DNA of 64,000 nucleotides. Origin: Clostridium oryzae. Its GTDB lineage: Bacteria; Bacillota; Clostridia; Clostridiales; Clostridiaceae. Below are positions 33,380 to 43,100 of this stretch, piece after piece (the first letter of the stretch is position 1; the number at the start of each line of letters is the position of its first letter). Below the pieces are notes generated by a model. That model was not told the DNA's origin and did not search any database. It saw only the letters and a program-made list of their open reading frames with translations. Both the position numbers and the translations under genes were made by a program. Location: NCBI RefSeq assembly GCF_002029235.1, contig NZ_MZGV01000014.1:1-64000 (forward strand). The letters are read 5' to 3'.

Positions 33380-33436
33380 ATTTACTTTATGCAGGATGAA
33401 ACTCTAATAGAGATGACATATTGATGTTTAAATGAA

Positions 33437-33467
33437 GACAGCTATCTATATATATGGCTGTTTTTCC
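33437..33467 (+). terminator. Rho-independent terminator
   Basis: GACAGCTAT pairs with ATGGCTGT (one bulge) around a TA-rich loop, followed by TTTTT. Confidence 0.6.
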
Positions 33468-33540
33468 ATTTGCAATACATGATTATAGGTAGAATGTAGC
33501 AACAAACTGATTCTAAACTTGTTAAGGGAGAAATTTTATT

Positions 33541-35115
33541 ATGTACTCAGAAAGAGAAGCATTGATGAAACTAGAAAAAGAAAAACTTGTGGATATTGTA
33601 ATTGAACTGCTAGGAAGGCTTGAGAAAATTGAAAAGAACAAGTTTATATCAAAAAATATTGATTCGCAATTAGCACTAGATAATATGAATGAAAATAAAG
33701 ATGAAAAGTACCTAGAGAAAATTAGAGTTTTCTGTAAGGAATGTTTAGAAGGAAACTATTATATAGAAGATACAAATTACTATGGAGCTTATGGAGAAGA
33801 CAGCTTTGAGCGGTGTGAATGGGCGGTCGAGTTTTCTCAATATTTCAATATAACCCTTATGCATGCGAGAAATAAAGAATACACTACTGCTTTGCAATCC
33901 TTTGAATTACTTTTTAATTGCATATGTGAAGCGAGAGAAGATATTGATATTCTTGGTACAGAATATGTTGATTATTATATTGAGGTTGATTGGACAGATG
34001 TTTTTGAACAGTACTATATATGTGTAAAAAATTGTATTTTAGATAGGCTTGAAATGGTAGAAAAAGCACTAGAGATTTGGAGAAAAAACGGAAAGCAATA
34101 TTCAAGTGTCTTCATAAACTTAATAGGTGAAACTGAACTTGTAGAAAAAGCTATAAGGAGCACTATTGAAAATGAAGATCTTGATTGGGAGCAGCAGCAT
34201 GCATATTTTGGATTGCTTAGAGATCTTAAGGAAAAATATGAACCTGAAGCTAATAAAATTAAGCTAGCAGAAAGCTTTTTAACGTACAGCGTTAATTTTA
34301 ACGATGACTTAAGTGAAGAATATTTTGAAGCTGGAAGGTTTCAGGAGGCAGCAGTAGTAATTAAGGAAGCTGTTGAGAAAATTACAGATTACAGGATAGT
34401 AGCAAATATGAAAATAAGACTTGTATCCTGCTATGAGAGCCTTGAGAAATTTGATGATGCGTTTGAGGTAATGGATAAATTGTTTAAGGAAAGACCTTCT
34501 TATGAATATTATATAAAAACCAGACATTTTGCAGGTAAAACTAATGGGTTATGCTCATTTATTGATGATACATTAAGTTTTCTCGAAACTTCAAAAGTTT
34601 ATGATGCAAATACGATTCGTCTAAAGATTTTATCCTATGAAGGCCAGCTTGAAAAACTGATGGATTTTATGAATACATATTCCGGGACATCACGATATGA
34701 CTATGAGAAATATACATCAAAAGCACTTATATATCATGCCTTCCAGGGTAAAAATGTTGAGTATACTAATTTAAAGGAATTTTTGAAGGATATTGAAAGC
34801 AGTAATGAGGAAGGCATAACTGATATTGATTTGAACAATCAGAAGCAGATGAAGCCAGAACACTATTTAATTTTTGCAGTGGAACTGCTCAAGGAAATGG
34901 TGACTTTCCATATAGAGGCTTGCACTAGATCAAGATACGTGAGAGCGGCTTATTATTGCAGCACTGCGAAGGATATACTAAGCTATCTTGGTAAAGAAAA
35001 TGAGTTCTTTACATATTATCTAGACATAATGTCTCTAAACCGAAGGAAAACTGCGTTAAAAGATGAAATGGAGAAGAGGATCGGGAAAGTAGAATTGAAT
35101 GGTAAATTTTTATGA
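33541..35115 (+). CDS. Large helical-repeat (TPR-like) protein of unknown function
   Basis: A 524-aa soluble protein, almost entirely helical. An N-terminal coiled segment (LEKEKLVDIVIELLGRLEKI) precedes paired helices with TPR-like spacing, for example FEAGRFQEAAVVIKEAVEKI and YESLEKFDDAFEVMDKLF. No catalytic motif is visible. Comparable repeats occur as C-terminal parts of SWIM-finger proteins in Firmicutes, but no SWIM finger is present. The start follows AAGGGAG. It may be a scaffold; the neighbouring RecQ-like helicase is a possible partner only by position. Confidence 0.7.
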   Translation: MYSEREALMKLEKEKLVDIVIELLGRLEKIEKNKFISKNIDSQLALDNMNENKDEKYLEKIRVFCKECLEGNYYIEDTNYYGAYGEDSFERCEWAVEFSQYFNITLMHARNKEYTTALQSFELLFNCICEAREDIDILGTEYVDYYIEVDWTDVFEQYYICVKNCILDRLEMVEKALEIWRKNGKQYSSVFINLIGETELVEKAIRSTIENEDLDWEQQHAYFGLLRDLKEKYEPEANKIKLAESFLTYSVNFNDDLSEEYFEAGRFQEAAVVIKEAVEKITDYRIVANMKIRLVSCYESLEKFDDAFEVMDKLFKERPSYEYYIKTRHFAGKTNGLCSFIDDTLSFLETSKVYDANTIRLKILSYEGQLEKLMDFMNTYSGTSRYDYEKYTSKALIYHAFQGKNVEYTNLKEFLKDIESSNEEGITDIDLNNQKQMKPEHYLIFAVELLKEMVTFHIEACTRSRYVRAAYYCSTAKDILSYLGKENEFFTYYLDIMSLNRRKTALKDEMEKRIGKVELNGKFL

Positions 35116-35143
35116 TCTGAACAGTTAGATAGAGGTGATTGTT

Positions 35144-35245
35144 ATGAAAAAAATCAACTCAAATGATATAGGAGCAAAAGTGGTTGCGGTTATTATTGGA
35201 TTTTGCGTTATATTCCCAATATTTTTCTATGTGTTAAAAAATTAG
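35144..35245 (+). CDS. Single-pass membrane peptide
   Basis: A 33-aa ORF behind AGAGGTGATT: a short polar N-terminus, then one hydrophobic helix (VVAVIIGFCVIFPIFFYVL) and KN. It overlaps the possible start of the next ORF. Similar small membrane peptides are often missed in annotation; a clear ribosome site supports it. Confidence 0.5.
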   Translation: MKKINSNDIGAKVVAVIIGFCVIFPIFFYVLKN

Positions 35246-35622
35246 TTGGGTTTACGTTGGCTGATTTACTTATAGTAATCAGCTTGGTAATAGGCAGCTG
35301 TATTGCAGCATTCTCCAGTATAGCATTAATTATAGAGTTTAGGCAGGATAGAAAATTAGATTTCTATTACAAAAATCATAGAAATTCTAAAATGAAATTA
35401 GAAGAAGATATTTATGAATGCCATGATCAGGTTACAAGATTAAGGACAGCTAGACAAGAAGGAATAAAAGAAGGAATGCAAGAAGGAATAAAAGAGGGAG
35501 CAACGCAAAAGGCAATTAATGTAGCTAGAAATTTATTGATAATGGGACTGGAAGTCAATCAAGTAGCAGAAGCAACAGAACTTTCTATGGAAAAAATAAT
35601 TGAACTTAAGAAGGAAATATAG
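35203..35622 (+). CDS. Membrane-anchored ORF with an Rpn-nuclease-like C-terminal tail
   Basis: Up to 139 aa. A hydrophobic segment (LADLLIVISLVIGSCIAAFS) is followed by a helical region and repeats EGIKEGMQEGIKEG, then an amphipathic tail. The KEG-repeat tail is the hallmark of Rpn/PD-(D/E)XK 'putative transposase' proteins (compare 60141-61049), but no nuclease core is present. TTG 35203 and TTG 35257 are both weak starts; the upstream part overlaps the 33-aa peptide in another frame. It is either a chimera or a decayed Rpn gene fused by chance to a membrane segment. Confidence 0.5.
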   Translation: MRYIPNIFLCVKKLVGFTLADLLIVISLVIGSCIAAFSSIALIIEFRQDRKLDFYYKNHRNSKMKLEEDIYECHDQVTRLRTARQEGIKEGMQEGIKEGATQKAINVARNLLIMGLEVNQVAEATELSMEKIIELKKEI

Positions 35623-35634
35623 TTTAGAAGTCAG

Positions 35635-35668
35635 AAAGCAGTTATCTTTGAGGATAACTGCTTTTTAC
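35635..35668 (+). terminator. Rho-independent terminator
   Basis: AAAGCAGTTATC (35635-35646) pairs with GATAACTGCTTTT (35653-35665), with a T-run. Confidence 0.88.
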
Positions 35669-35754
35669 ATTTTATAAGTCCATATTTTAGGACACTCTTT
35701 ATGATATTTTTATTATATAAAATTTGTTAAATAAATGATGGGAGGAATTGAAAG

Positions 35755-35937
35755 ATGAATTTTGGACATAGAGAAGGATATGCTTTGCATGATTTGGATA
35801 ATGGCAGTATTGCAGTGGTGAAGGTACTAAATGAATACAGAAGTGAAGAAGAGGCTACAGAAGCAATGCTCGCTTTGCTTTTCAAGGAAAAGACTGAAGA
35901 AGAACTGATTGATGAGTATGCTAAGAAACCTATTTAA
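35755..35937 (+). CDS. Small hypothetical protein
   Basis: A 60-aa acidic protein (MNFGHREGYALHDLDNGSIA start) with a helical C-terminal half (SEEEATEAMLALLFKEKTEE). GGGAGGAATT precedes the ATG. It lies 37 bp upstream of the RecQ-like helicase, in the same direction, so is probably cotranscribed. No family recognised. Confidence 0.6.
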   Translation: MNFGHREGYALHDLDNGSIAVVKVLNEYRSEEEATEAMLALLFKEKTEEELIDEYAKKPI

Positions 35938-35974
35938 ACAATGATCTATATAGATAAATATCAGGGGGCAGGAA

Positions 35975-38900
35975 ATGATGAAGAGAATTTATAATGAAAA
36001 TATAGAAAGAGTTTTTGAGAAATTATGCGGAGTGGATGGACACTTGTTGGTTATTTTTAAGGGCTTTAATGCAGAGTTTTTTTCAATACTATCTGATAGC
36101 AGGAGCACAGAGGCTATAAACAACGGAACGTATGTAAATAGTGATAAGTCTATTGATATTGAGGAGTTGGAGAAGCAGAAAGGCAGTTTGCTTATAAATT
36201 TATTTCAGCGTAGCGGCATTAAAATCCTTTGGGGTTATTACGAGGAGCTAATAGCTCTAAGCAATCTTATTATTGATTTAGATAAACAGATAAGCAGAAA
36301 GATTGTAATAGTTGAAAATAATTTATTTAGCAGGTATTATCCTCTAAGCTTGGATAAGGAGATAATTAAAAAAATACATAACTATTTGGATGTTGAACAG
36401 CCTGAAAATGAAAGGATGGAGCTATACTCTAGCTATTACTGTGATGTTTATAATTATTCAAGTACTAGTTATGGCGTAGAGTACTGTGACAAGGACAGCG
36501 ATTATGATTGTGAAAAGATACCATTTTATGATTGTGATGATATGGACAGCATTCATAAAGAAACGACATCAAATAATATGGTTACAAAGCTAAATATATT
36601 TCAATTTAAAGAAGCTTTGCAAAATGGAGTTGAAGTAAAAGATTTTAAGCTATTAGTGGATAACAAGGAGGAACTGTCTCACGTTTTGCCTCTGATAAAG
36701 GTTGCAGAGGAATTAGAGGTGGATTTTGGTGTTGAGCTTAAAGATAGATTTGTTGATGAGGATCTTTATGATAAGGATAAGTATCTGCCTATTTTAAAGA
36801 AGTATTGGGGCAGCCATAAGGTATTTAGAAATATTAATTTTTATAAGAGCCCTGTAGATTCCAATGAAACCATTGAAGTGTCTCAAGGTGAAATCATAAC
36901 TGAAATTATAGATCAATCAGAAAAGGCTCTGGCAGATAAAAAGGATTTTAGAGATATATTCATTACTGATCCTACCGGTGAAGGTAAATCCCTGCTGTTT
37001 CAAATCCCCGCAATTCATTTGGCAGAAGAAGAGAAGGCTGTAACAATAGTAATAACTCCTTTAATTGCGCTAATGAGAGACCAGGTGGAACAATTAAACA
37101 ACCAACGAGGCATAAGCTTTGCAACGTTTTTGAATTCAGAGATATCCTTTGAGGAAAAGGAGTCTCGTATAAGGAAGATAAAAAGCGGAGAAATTTCAAT
37201 ATTATATATGGCCCCGGAATTGCTGCTGTCCACTAGTCTTGATAACATAATCGGTACTGATAGGCGTTTGGGACTTCTGGTTATAGATGAAGCACATATT
37301 GTTACAACCTGGGGCAGGGACTTTAGGGCCGATTACTGGTTTTTGGGAAGCTATATTGAGAAGCTTAGAAAATGCAAAGAAAAGCAATTTTCCATAGTTT
37401 GCTTAACAGCCACAGCGGTATATATGGGAACTGAGGATACCGTTAATGATACTATAAATACTTTAGCCTTAAATAATCCCAAGCTCCATCTTGGAAATGT
37501 GAAAAGGAAAAATATCAAATTTAATATAAACTATGTGAGAGAAAAAATAGTAAAAGGCGGCTTTGAGGAATATAAAAACAATCTGGCACATGAACGAGTT
37601 TCAAAGTTTATTGAGGAAGGTAGAAAAGCTCTTGTTTATTGCCCTTATACAAACCATATAGAGGAACTGTATGGCAGACTTAAGGAAGAGGAGAGAGAAA
37701 AGGTTGGAAAATATTATTCAAAATGCGGTAAAGAAAGAAAGCTTGAGGCACAGCGACGCTTTAAAGAGGGAAAATATAAGGCCATGCTTTGTACCAAGGC
37801 CTTCGGTATGGGGATAGATATCAGCGACATAGATACGGTGTACCATTATGCCCCCACAGGAAATCTTTCAGACTATGTTCAGGAGATTGGCAGGGCTGCT
37901 AGAGATGAGAATATGACTGGCTATGCCGTTACGGATTATACTAATAGCGATTTAAAATACGTGAGAGTACTGAGCAGTCTATCTTCCATAAGGCAATACC
38001 AGCTTAAAGAGGTGCTTAGAAAGATATATTCCATCTATAATGAGAAGAAGAAAAGAAATATATTAATAAGCCCAGATAATTTTTCTTATCTATTTGGCAG
38101 CGATAATTTAGAAAACAAGGTTAAAACAAGCTTGCTGCTATTGCAAAAGGATATAAATAAGAACTTCAATGTGCTCATTGTAAGACCTAAGACCATTTTT
38201 ACTAAGAACTTTGTTAATGTACCACATGAAATAGAAGAAGAGTTTATAGCTAAATACGGGAAATATGCCATCGCTGTAAAGGATAATTCAAAGAGAATCA
38301 TACCTGGAAATTTCAATAACAGTGATATAGTGATTTCAAACACCGGCTCTATATATGAGGTGAATATGTCAGATATTTGGAGTACTTATTTTTCAGACAT
38401 CACCTTTCCGGATTTTAAATGGAAGTTTTTCAAAGGAGAGCTTTTTAGATTCTCTGAGGAAGCAGCAACGCTATCACCTAGGCTCCATTTATCAATTACT
38501 TATAAAGAAGACTTTGAAAAATGTAAGGAGCTGCTTAAAGAATATTCAGATAAACTCAGCTCGATTTTCAATCACTTCAGAAACAGCGGCAAGTTTTTCA
38601 AAAGAGAAGAATTTAAGATCATGTTTAAGGAAACCTTTAAGAGTTCAGCATTTTCCCAGGATCTTTCGGATATAATTTTAAACATGTTTGTGGCAGATAT
38701 TTCAGAAAATACAGCTTTTAATCAAAATGTGGACAAGTATAAATTCATTCAGTATAGAAAGTCCCAACCAGAGGGGCATGATATAGAGTATCGTATTATG
38801 AATTCGAATTATATCACTATTGGCAGCTACCTTCTTAGAGAGCTTATTCAATGCGCTCCCAACAGAGAAAACAACGTTCATTCCTCGTATATATGCCTAC

Positions 38901-39220
38901 AAAAGAGTGAGAAACGTTCAGATATAATTCAGCTTGCCACCATACTTGAGCTATTCAGACTGGGAACTTATGAGCTAGTGGGCGGCAAGAATACTGAAAT
39001 TTTCATTAGAATAAACGATCCAATGAAGATCAAACGATTGGCAAATGGAGACTACAGCAATGGTGTTCTAAAGGATATAGAAAGGAAGAGAAGAAAGTCC
39101 CAAAATGTGTTGAAGGGCTTTATGGAAGGTGACTTTAACGATGATGAAAGGTGGGAGATCATTGAGAATTACTTTCTTGGAAATGATGAATTTGTGGAAG
39201 GGAAGCTGGGGATTTCGTAG
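35975..39220 (+). CDS. RecQ-like DEAH helicase with unknown N-terminal domain
   Basis: A 1081-aa SF2 helicase. The first 320 residues are unrecognised, including an acidic Cys/Tyr-rich stretch (about 150-190) and a possible sensor-like region. The motor has Walker A DPTGEGKS (Lys338), motif Ia PLIALMRDQVEQL, DEAH (438-441), motif III LTATA, and motif VI-type DYVQEIGRAARDE, which is RecQ-like. RecQ zinc and HRDC domains are not evident; about 400 residues of unknown C-terminus follow. Position at the edge of a defence-gene cluster suggests a nucleic-acid defence or repair role (inference). Start ATG 35975, with an alternative ATG at 35978. Confidence 0.85.
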   Translation: MMKRIYNENIERVFEKLCGVDGHLLVIFKGFNAEFFSILSDSRSTEAINNGTYVNSDKSIDIEELEKQKGSLLINLFQRSGIKILWGYYEELIALSNLIIDLDKQISRKIVIVENNLFSRYYPLSLDKEIIKKIHNYLDVEQPENERMELYSSYYCDVYNYSSTSYGVEYCDKDSDYDCEKIPFYDCDDMDSIHKETTSNNMVTKLNIFQFKEALQNGVEVKDFKLLVDNKEELSHVLPLIKVAEELEVDFGVELKDRFVDEDLYDKDKYLPILKKYWGSHKVFRNINFYKSPVDSNETIEVSQGEIITEIIDQSEKALADKKDFRDIFITDPTGEGKSLLFQIPAIHLAEEEKAVTIVITPLIALMRDQVEQLNNQRGISFATFLNSEISFEEKESRIRKIKSGEISILYMAPELLLSTSLDNIIGTDRRLGLLVIDEAHIVTTWGRDFRADYWFLGSYIEKLRKCKEKQFSIVCLTATAVYMGTEDTVNDTINTLALNNPKLHLGNVKRKNIKFNINYVREKIVKGGFEEYKNNLAHERVSKFIEEGRKALVYCPYTNHIEELYGRLKEEEREKVGKYYSKCGKERKLEAQRRFKEGKYKAMLCTKAFGMGIDISDIDTVYHYAPTGNLSDYVQEIGRAARDENMTGYAVTDYTNSDLKYVRVLSSLSSIRQYQLKEVLRKIYSIYNEKKKRNILISPDNFSYLFGSDNLENKVKTSLLLLQKDINKNFNVLIVRPKTIFTKNFVNVPHEIEEEFIAKYGKYAIAVKDNSKRIIPGNFNNSDIVISNTGSIYEVNMSDIWSTYFSDITFPDFKWKFFKGELFRFSEEAATLSPRLHLSITYKEDFEKCKELLKEYSDKLSSIFNHFRNSGKFFKREEFKIMFKETFKSSAFSQDLSDIILNMFVADISENTAFNQNVDKYKFIQYRKSQPEGHDIEYRIMNSNYITIGSYLLRELIQCAPNRENNVHSSYICLQKSEKRSDIIQLATILELFRLGTYELVGGKNTEIFIRINDPMKIKRLANGDYSNGVLKDIERKRRKSQNVLKGFMEGDFNDDERWEIIENYFLGNDEFVEGKLGIS

Positions 39221-39321
39221 GAGTGAATTAGTGGAAAAATGATAATAAGCAAGTAGACCACAAAAATGTAAGAGGACTGATAAACGTGGTATAATATGGA
39301 GAGAAAGATGAGGTCGATATA

Positions 39322-39651
39322 ATGAATATAGATGAAAAGAATATATTATTCCCACTAATTAAGGAAATAAGAGAAAATGATAGAGAACTATGGAAACAGC
39401 TAAAGTACGAGACACAACAGGGTCCTGAGTTTAATGAATATCCTTATTATGCTGCTGCCTTTGATTATGTTGATAGAACGAAAAAGATAATAAATGGTCT
39501 AGATGAGATTACGAAGAAAAGATTGGTTAAACTATGGCAGGAAGAGAAAAGAGTTATTTCATTAGATAAGGATGAAGATATATTGGATAGATATGCGGTT
39601 ATCGTTGTAAATGAGATTATTAGAAGAGCTAGGGTTGCGGGAAATAGGTAG
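39322..39651 (+). CDS. Hypothetical protein
   Basis: A 109-aa predicted helical protein starting MNIDEKNILFPLIKEIREND and ending in a basic stretch (RRARVAGNR). GAGGTCGAT precedes the ATG. No recognised domain. It follows the helicase by about 100 bp. About 480 bp of non-coding sequence lies downstream before the restriction operon. Confidence 0.6.
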   Translation: MNIDEKNILFPLIKEIRENDRELWKQLKYETQQGPEFNEYPYYAAAFDYVDRTKKIINGLDEITKKRLVKLWQEEKRVISLDKDEDILDRYAVIVVNEIIRRARVAGNR

Positions 39652-40007
39652 TAATGGAGGCGGAGTCAGACCCCTGGGAGAAAAATGGAAATAGAAATTA
39701 TATTTGTTATTTTGTATATAAACTACTGAAGTAACCTCAAAATAAGTTTGCTATACTGTACGCTGGTATATCTAGTGATGCTTTAATGGATAGGAGAAAT
39801 AAGATGCACTTTATATGATTTTTATACAAATATTTATATATTTTGCTAAAATACTATAGTTAATGGTTTAAAATAGAAACAAACGCTAAAAATTATGGTA
39901 AAATATATATAATGGAATAACAAGGAAGAAAATGTGATTTAGTATATTAAAAATTATTGTAGTTTATAAAATATAAATAAATTTCAAATGAATTATATAA
40001 GTTTCTA
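39652..40007. other. Intergenic region, mostly A-T-rich
   Basis: Contains GGAGTCAGACCCCTGGGAG (39662-39680), which resembles a decayed copy of palindromic repeats common in clostridial genomes, followed by very A-T-rich DNA. No ORF with a ribosome site. It leads into the structured element at 40008. Confidence 0.5.
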
Positions 40008-40104
40008 AAGTTCTAATACATTCTGACTTCTAAAAGATCCTAGGGTCGAACCTATTTAGCAGTGATATTTTAGAAGCCACAATGTAAGAACTTTATTAGA
40101 ACTT
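40008..40104 (+). promoter_or_regulatory. 97-nt structured leader before the type III restriction operon
   Basis: AAGTTCTAATA (40008-40018) pairs with TATTAGAACTT (40094-40104). Inside, CTTCTAAAA (40027-40035) pairs with TTTTAGAAG (40068-40076), with CATT/AATG between. The apex carries TAGGGTCGAACCTA. The right arm holds an extra AAGAACT-type unit, giving a branched shape. It ends 13 bp before the ribosome site of the operon. It could be a leader-RNA switch, a protein-binding site or the relic of an insertion-element end. Confidence 0.6.
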
Positions 40105-40133
40105 GTATATGTACCTTAGGGGAGATGACATAT

Positions 40134-43100
40134 ATGCAGCAGCCTAAAATATTAGACAACAGGCAATTTGGTAAAGTGGGAGAAGAGCTTAAGAGCAGTA
40201 TTGGAAATTCATCTAAGCTGTCTATAATATCTGCCTACTTTACTATTTTTGCCTATAAAGAATTAAGTTGTGAATTAAATAAAATTGACAGTTTAAGATT
40301 CTTGTTTACAGAGCCTACGTTTGTAAAGAAAGATAAGGAACTATATAGAGAGTATTTTATAGATAGAACCTCAGAGCAGAAGCTTTCAGGCAATGAATTT
40401 GAAATAAAGATGAGAAATGAGATGAATCAGGCTAGTATTGCAAAAGAATGTGCAGAGTGGATTAAGAGTAAAGCTGAATTTAAGTCACTTAAGAAGGCAA
40501 ATCCTGCTCAACAGAGACTTGTTTACATAGAAAACAAAGAAGACGATATTTCCATAAATGGTACGGTAGATTTTACAACAGATGGTTTAGGTTTTTCGCC
40601 TTCTAACAGAATGGATATGAATACCTGTATGTATGGCAAGGAATATACAAGTCAGTTTCTTAGAATGTTCAATAATGTATGGAACGATGGAAATCTGGTT
40701 GAGGATGTTAAAGAGAAAGTATTGGAACAAATGCAGACTATATATAAGGAAAATACTCCAGAATTTATATATTTTATTACTCTCTATAACATCTTTAAGG
40801 ATTATCTTGATGAACTTACAGGTGAGAATATTGTAAAGACTAGAATAGGTTTTAAGGACACGGTAGTGTGGAACAAGCTTTATAAGTTTCAGAAGGATGG
40901 CGTAATTGGTGCCATAGAAAAGCTTGAAAAATATAGAGGTTGCATATTGGCTGATTCTGTAGGACTTGGAAAGACTTTTTCGGCTTTAGCAGTAATAAAA
41001 TATTATGAACTCAGGAACTATAGAGTATTGGTGCTGGCACCTAAGAAGTTGAGAGAAAATTGGACAATTTACACGCAGAATGATAAACGAAATATCCTAG
41101 ACAAGGACAGGTTTAATTATGATGTGCTGAATCATACAGATTTAAGCAGAGAATCAGGAATGTCCGGAGAAATAAATCTAGCTACTATAAACTGGAGCAA
41201 TTATGATTTAGTGGTCATTGATGAGTCTCATAATTTCAGAAACAATGATGCAAGAAATGATAAGGTAACGAGGTACTCAAAACTTTTAAATGATGTTATT
41301 AAGAGTGGTGCAGAAACAAAGGTGTTAATGCTTTCAGCTACACCAGTAAATAATAGAATGAATGATCTTAAGAATCAGATTAATTTCATAACTGAAGGCG
41401 AGGACAATGCACTTGAAGCTGAAGGTATTCCAAGTGTAGAGAAAACACTGAGAAAAGCTCAATTGATATTTAATAAATGGACTCAATTAGAAGAAAATGA
41501 GAGAACTGTAGATACTTTTGTAGAAATGATGAATATGGATTACTTTAAGCTTTTGGATACTCTTACAATAGCTAGGTCTAGAAAACATATTGAAAAGTAT
41601 TACAGCATGGCTGAAATAGGCAAATTCCCAAAGAAGCTAGAGCCCAAGAATGTAAAATGCGATATTGATGAGATGAATGAATTTCACAGCCTTGAACATG
41701 TAAATAAGATTATAAGAAATCTTAACCTTAGTACATATGCACCTCTGAAATATGTTTTGCCTGAAAAACGAAGAGAATATGAAAGAAAATATGATACGCT
41801 GGTAAAAGATGGACAATCAGTTTTCAAACAGGTAGACAGAGAGCAAAGTCTGGTAAATTTGATGAGAGTAAATATTCTAAAGAGAATGGAAAGCTCGGTT
41901 AATTCGTTTGGATTAACAGTTGCTAAACTGTTAAAGCAGATTGATGCAGCACTTGAGAAAATCGAAAAAAAACAGCTGGATTTTGATACATCATTACATA
42001 TTAACGATATTGAAATCGATGATGTAAGTCTTGAGGACTCACTCATAGGTAATAAAGTTAAAGTTCTTATTCAGGATATGGATTTGGTTAGGTGGAAACA
42101 GGATCTGGAAGACGATAAAAACAAATTAGAGGAAATATTGATAGATGCAGCAAAGATAGTAAAAAACAGGGATGCCAAGTTAAACAAACTTAAAGATATC
42201 ATTAAAGAAAAAATAAAAAATCCAATAAATCCTGGTAACAAGAAGATAATTATATTTTCAGCTTTTGCAGATACGACTAACTATTTATATGAAAATCTGG
42301 CGCAATGGATTAAAGATACGTTTGGACTACATACTGCACTAGTAACAGGATCTGGTGAAAATAAATGTACGCTTTCATGGGTTAAGAAAAAAGATATAAA
42401 TGATATATTGACTAATTTTTCGCCGAAATCAAAAGAGAGAAATAAGAGCAAACCCAATTTGACAGATGAAATTGATATTTTAATAGCAACGGATTGTATA
42501 TCCGAAGGGCAGAACCTACAGGACTGTGATTACCTGATTAACTATGATATACATTGGAATCCAGTTAGGATAATTCAGAGGTTTGGAAGGATAGATAGAT
42601 TAGGTTCTGAAAATGAATATATTAAATTAGTAAATTTCTGGCCTAACATGGAATTGGACGAATACATAAATTTAGAGGCAAGAGTAACGGGAAGAATGAT
42701 GCTTTCAGTGGTTTCAGGTGCTGGAGAGGGCGACGGGCTTACTAGTGATGAAAAAAATCAGATGAACGATCTGGAATATAGAAAGAAACAGTTAGAGCAG
42801 CTTCAGAACGAAGTTGTAGACCTCGAGGATATTTCTGGAGGAATATCAATAACTGATTTAACCTTAAATGATTTTAAGATGGATTTAATGGAGTATATGA
42901 AAGAGCATAAAGAAGAACTTGGTAGAGCACCTTTAGGAATGTATGCGGTTGCTTCAAGCTGTGATGAGGATTTAAAGGATGAAATAAAACCAGGTGTAAT
43001 ATTTACGTTAAGACAGGTAAATGTTGAGGTAAAGCCTGAAGAAAGCAATGCACTAAACCCATATTATATGGTTTATGTTTACGAGGATGGATCGGTGGGA

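Noticed and set aside
36972-37387. Minus-strand ORFs inside the RecQ-like gene and similar shadow frames elsewhere
   Set aside because: They overlap strongly supported genes, lack ribosome sites and have unnatural composition.
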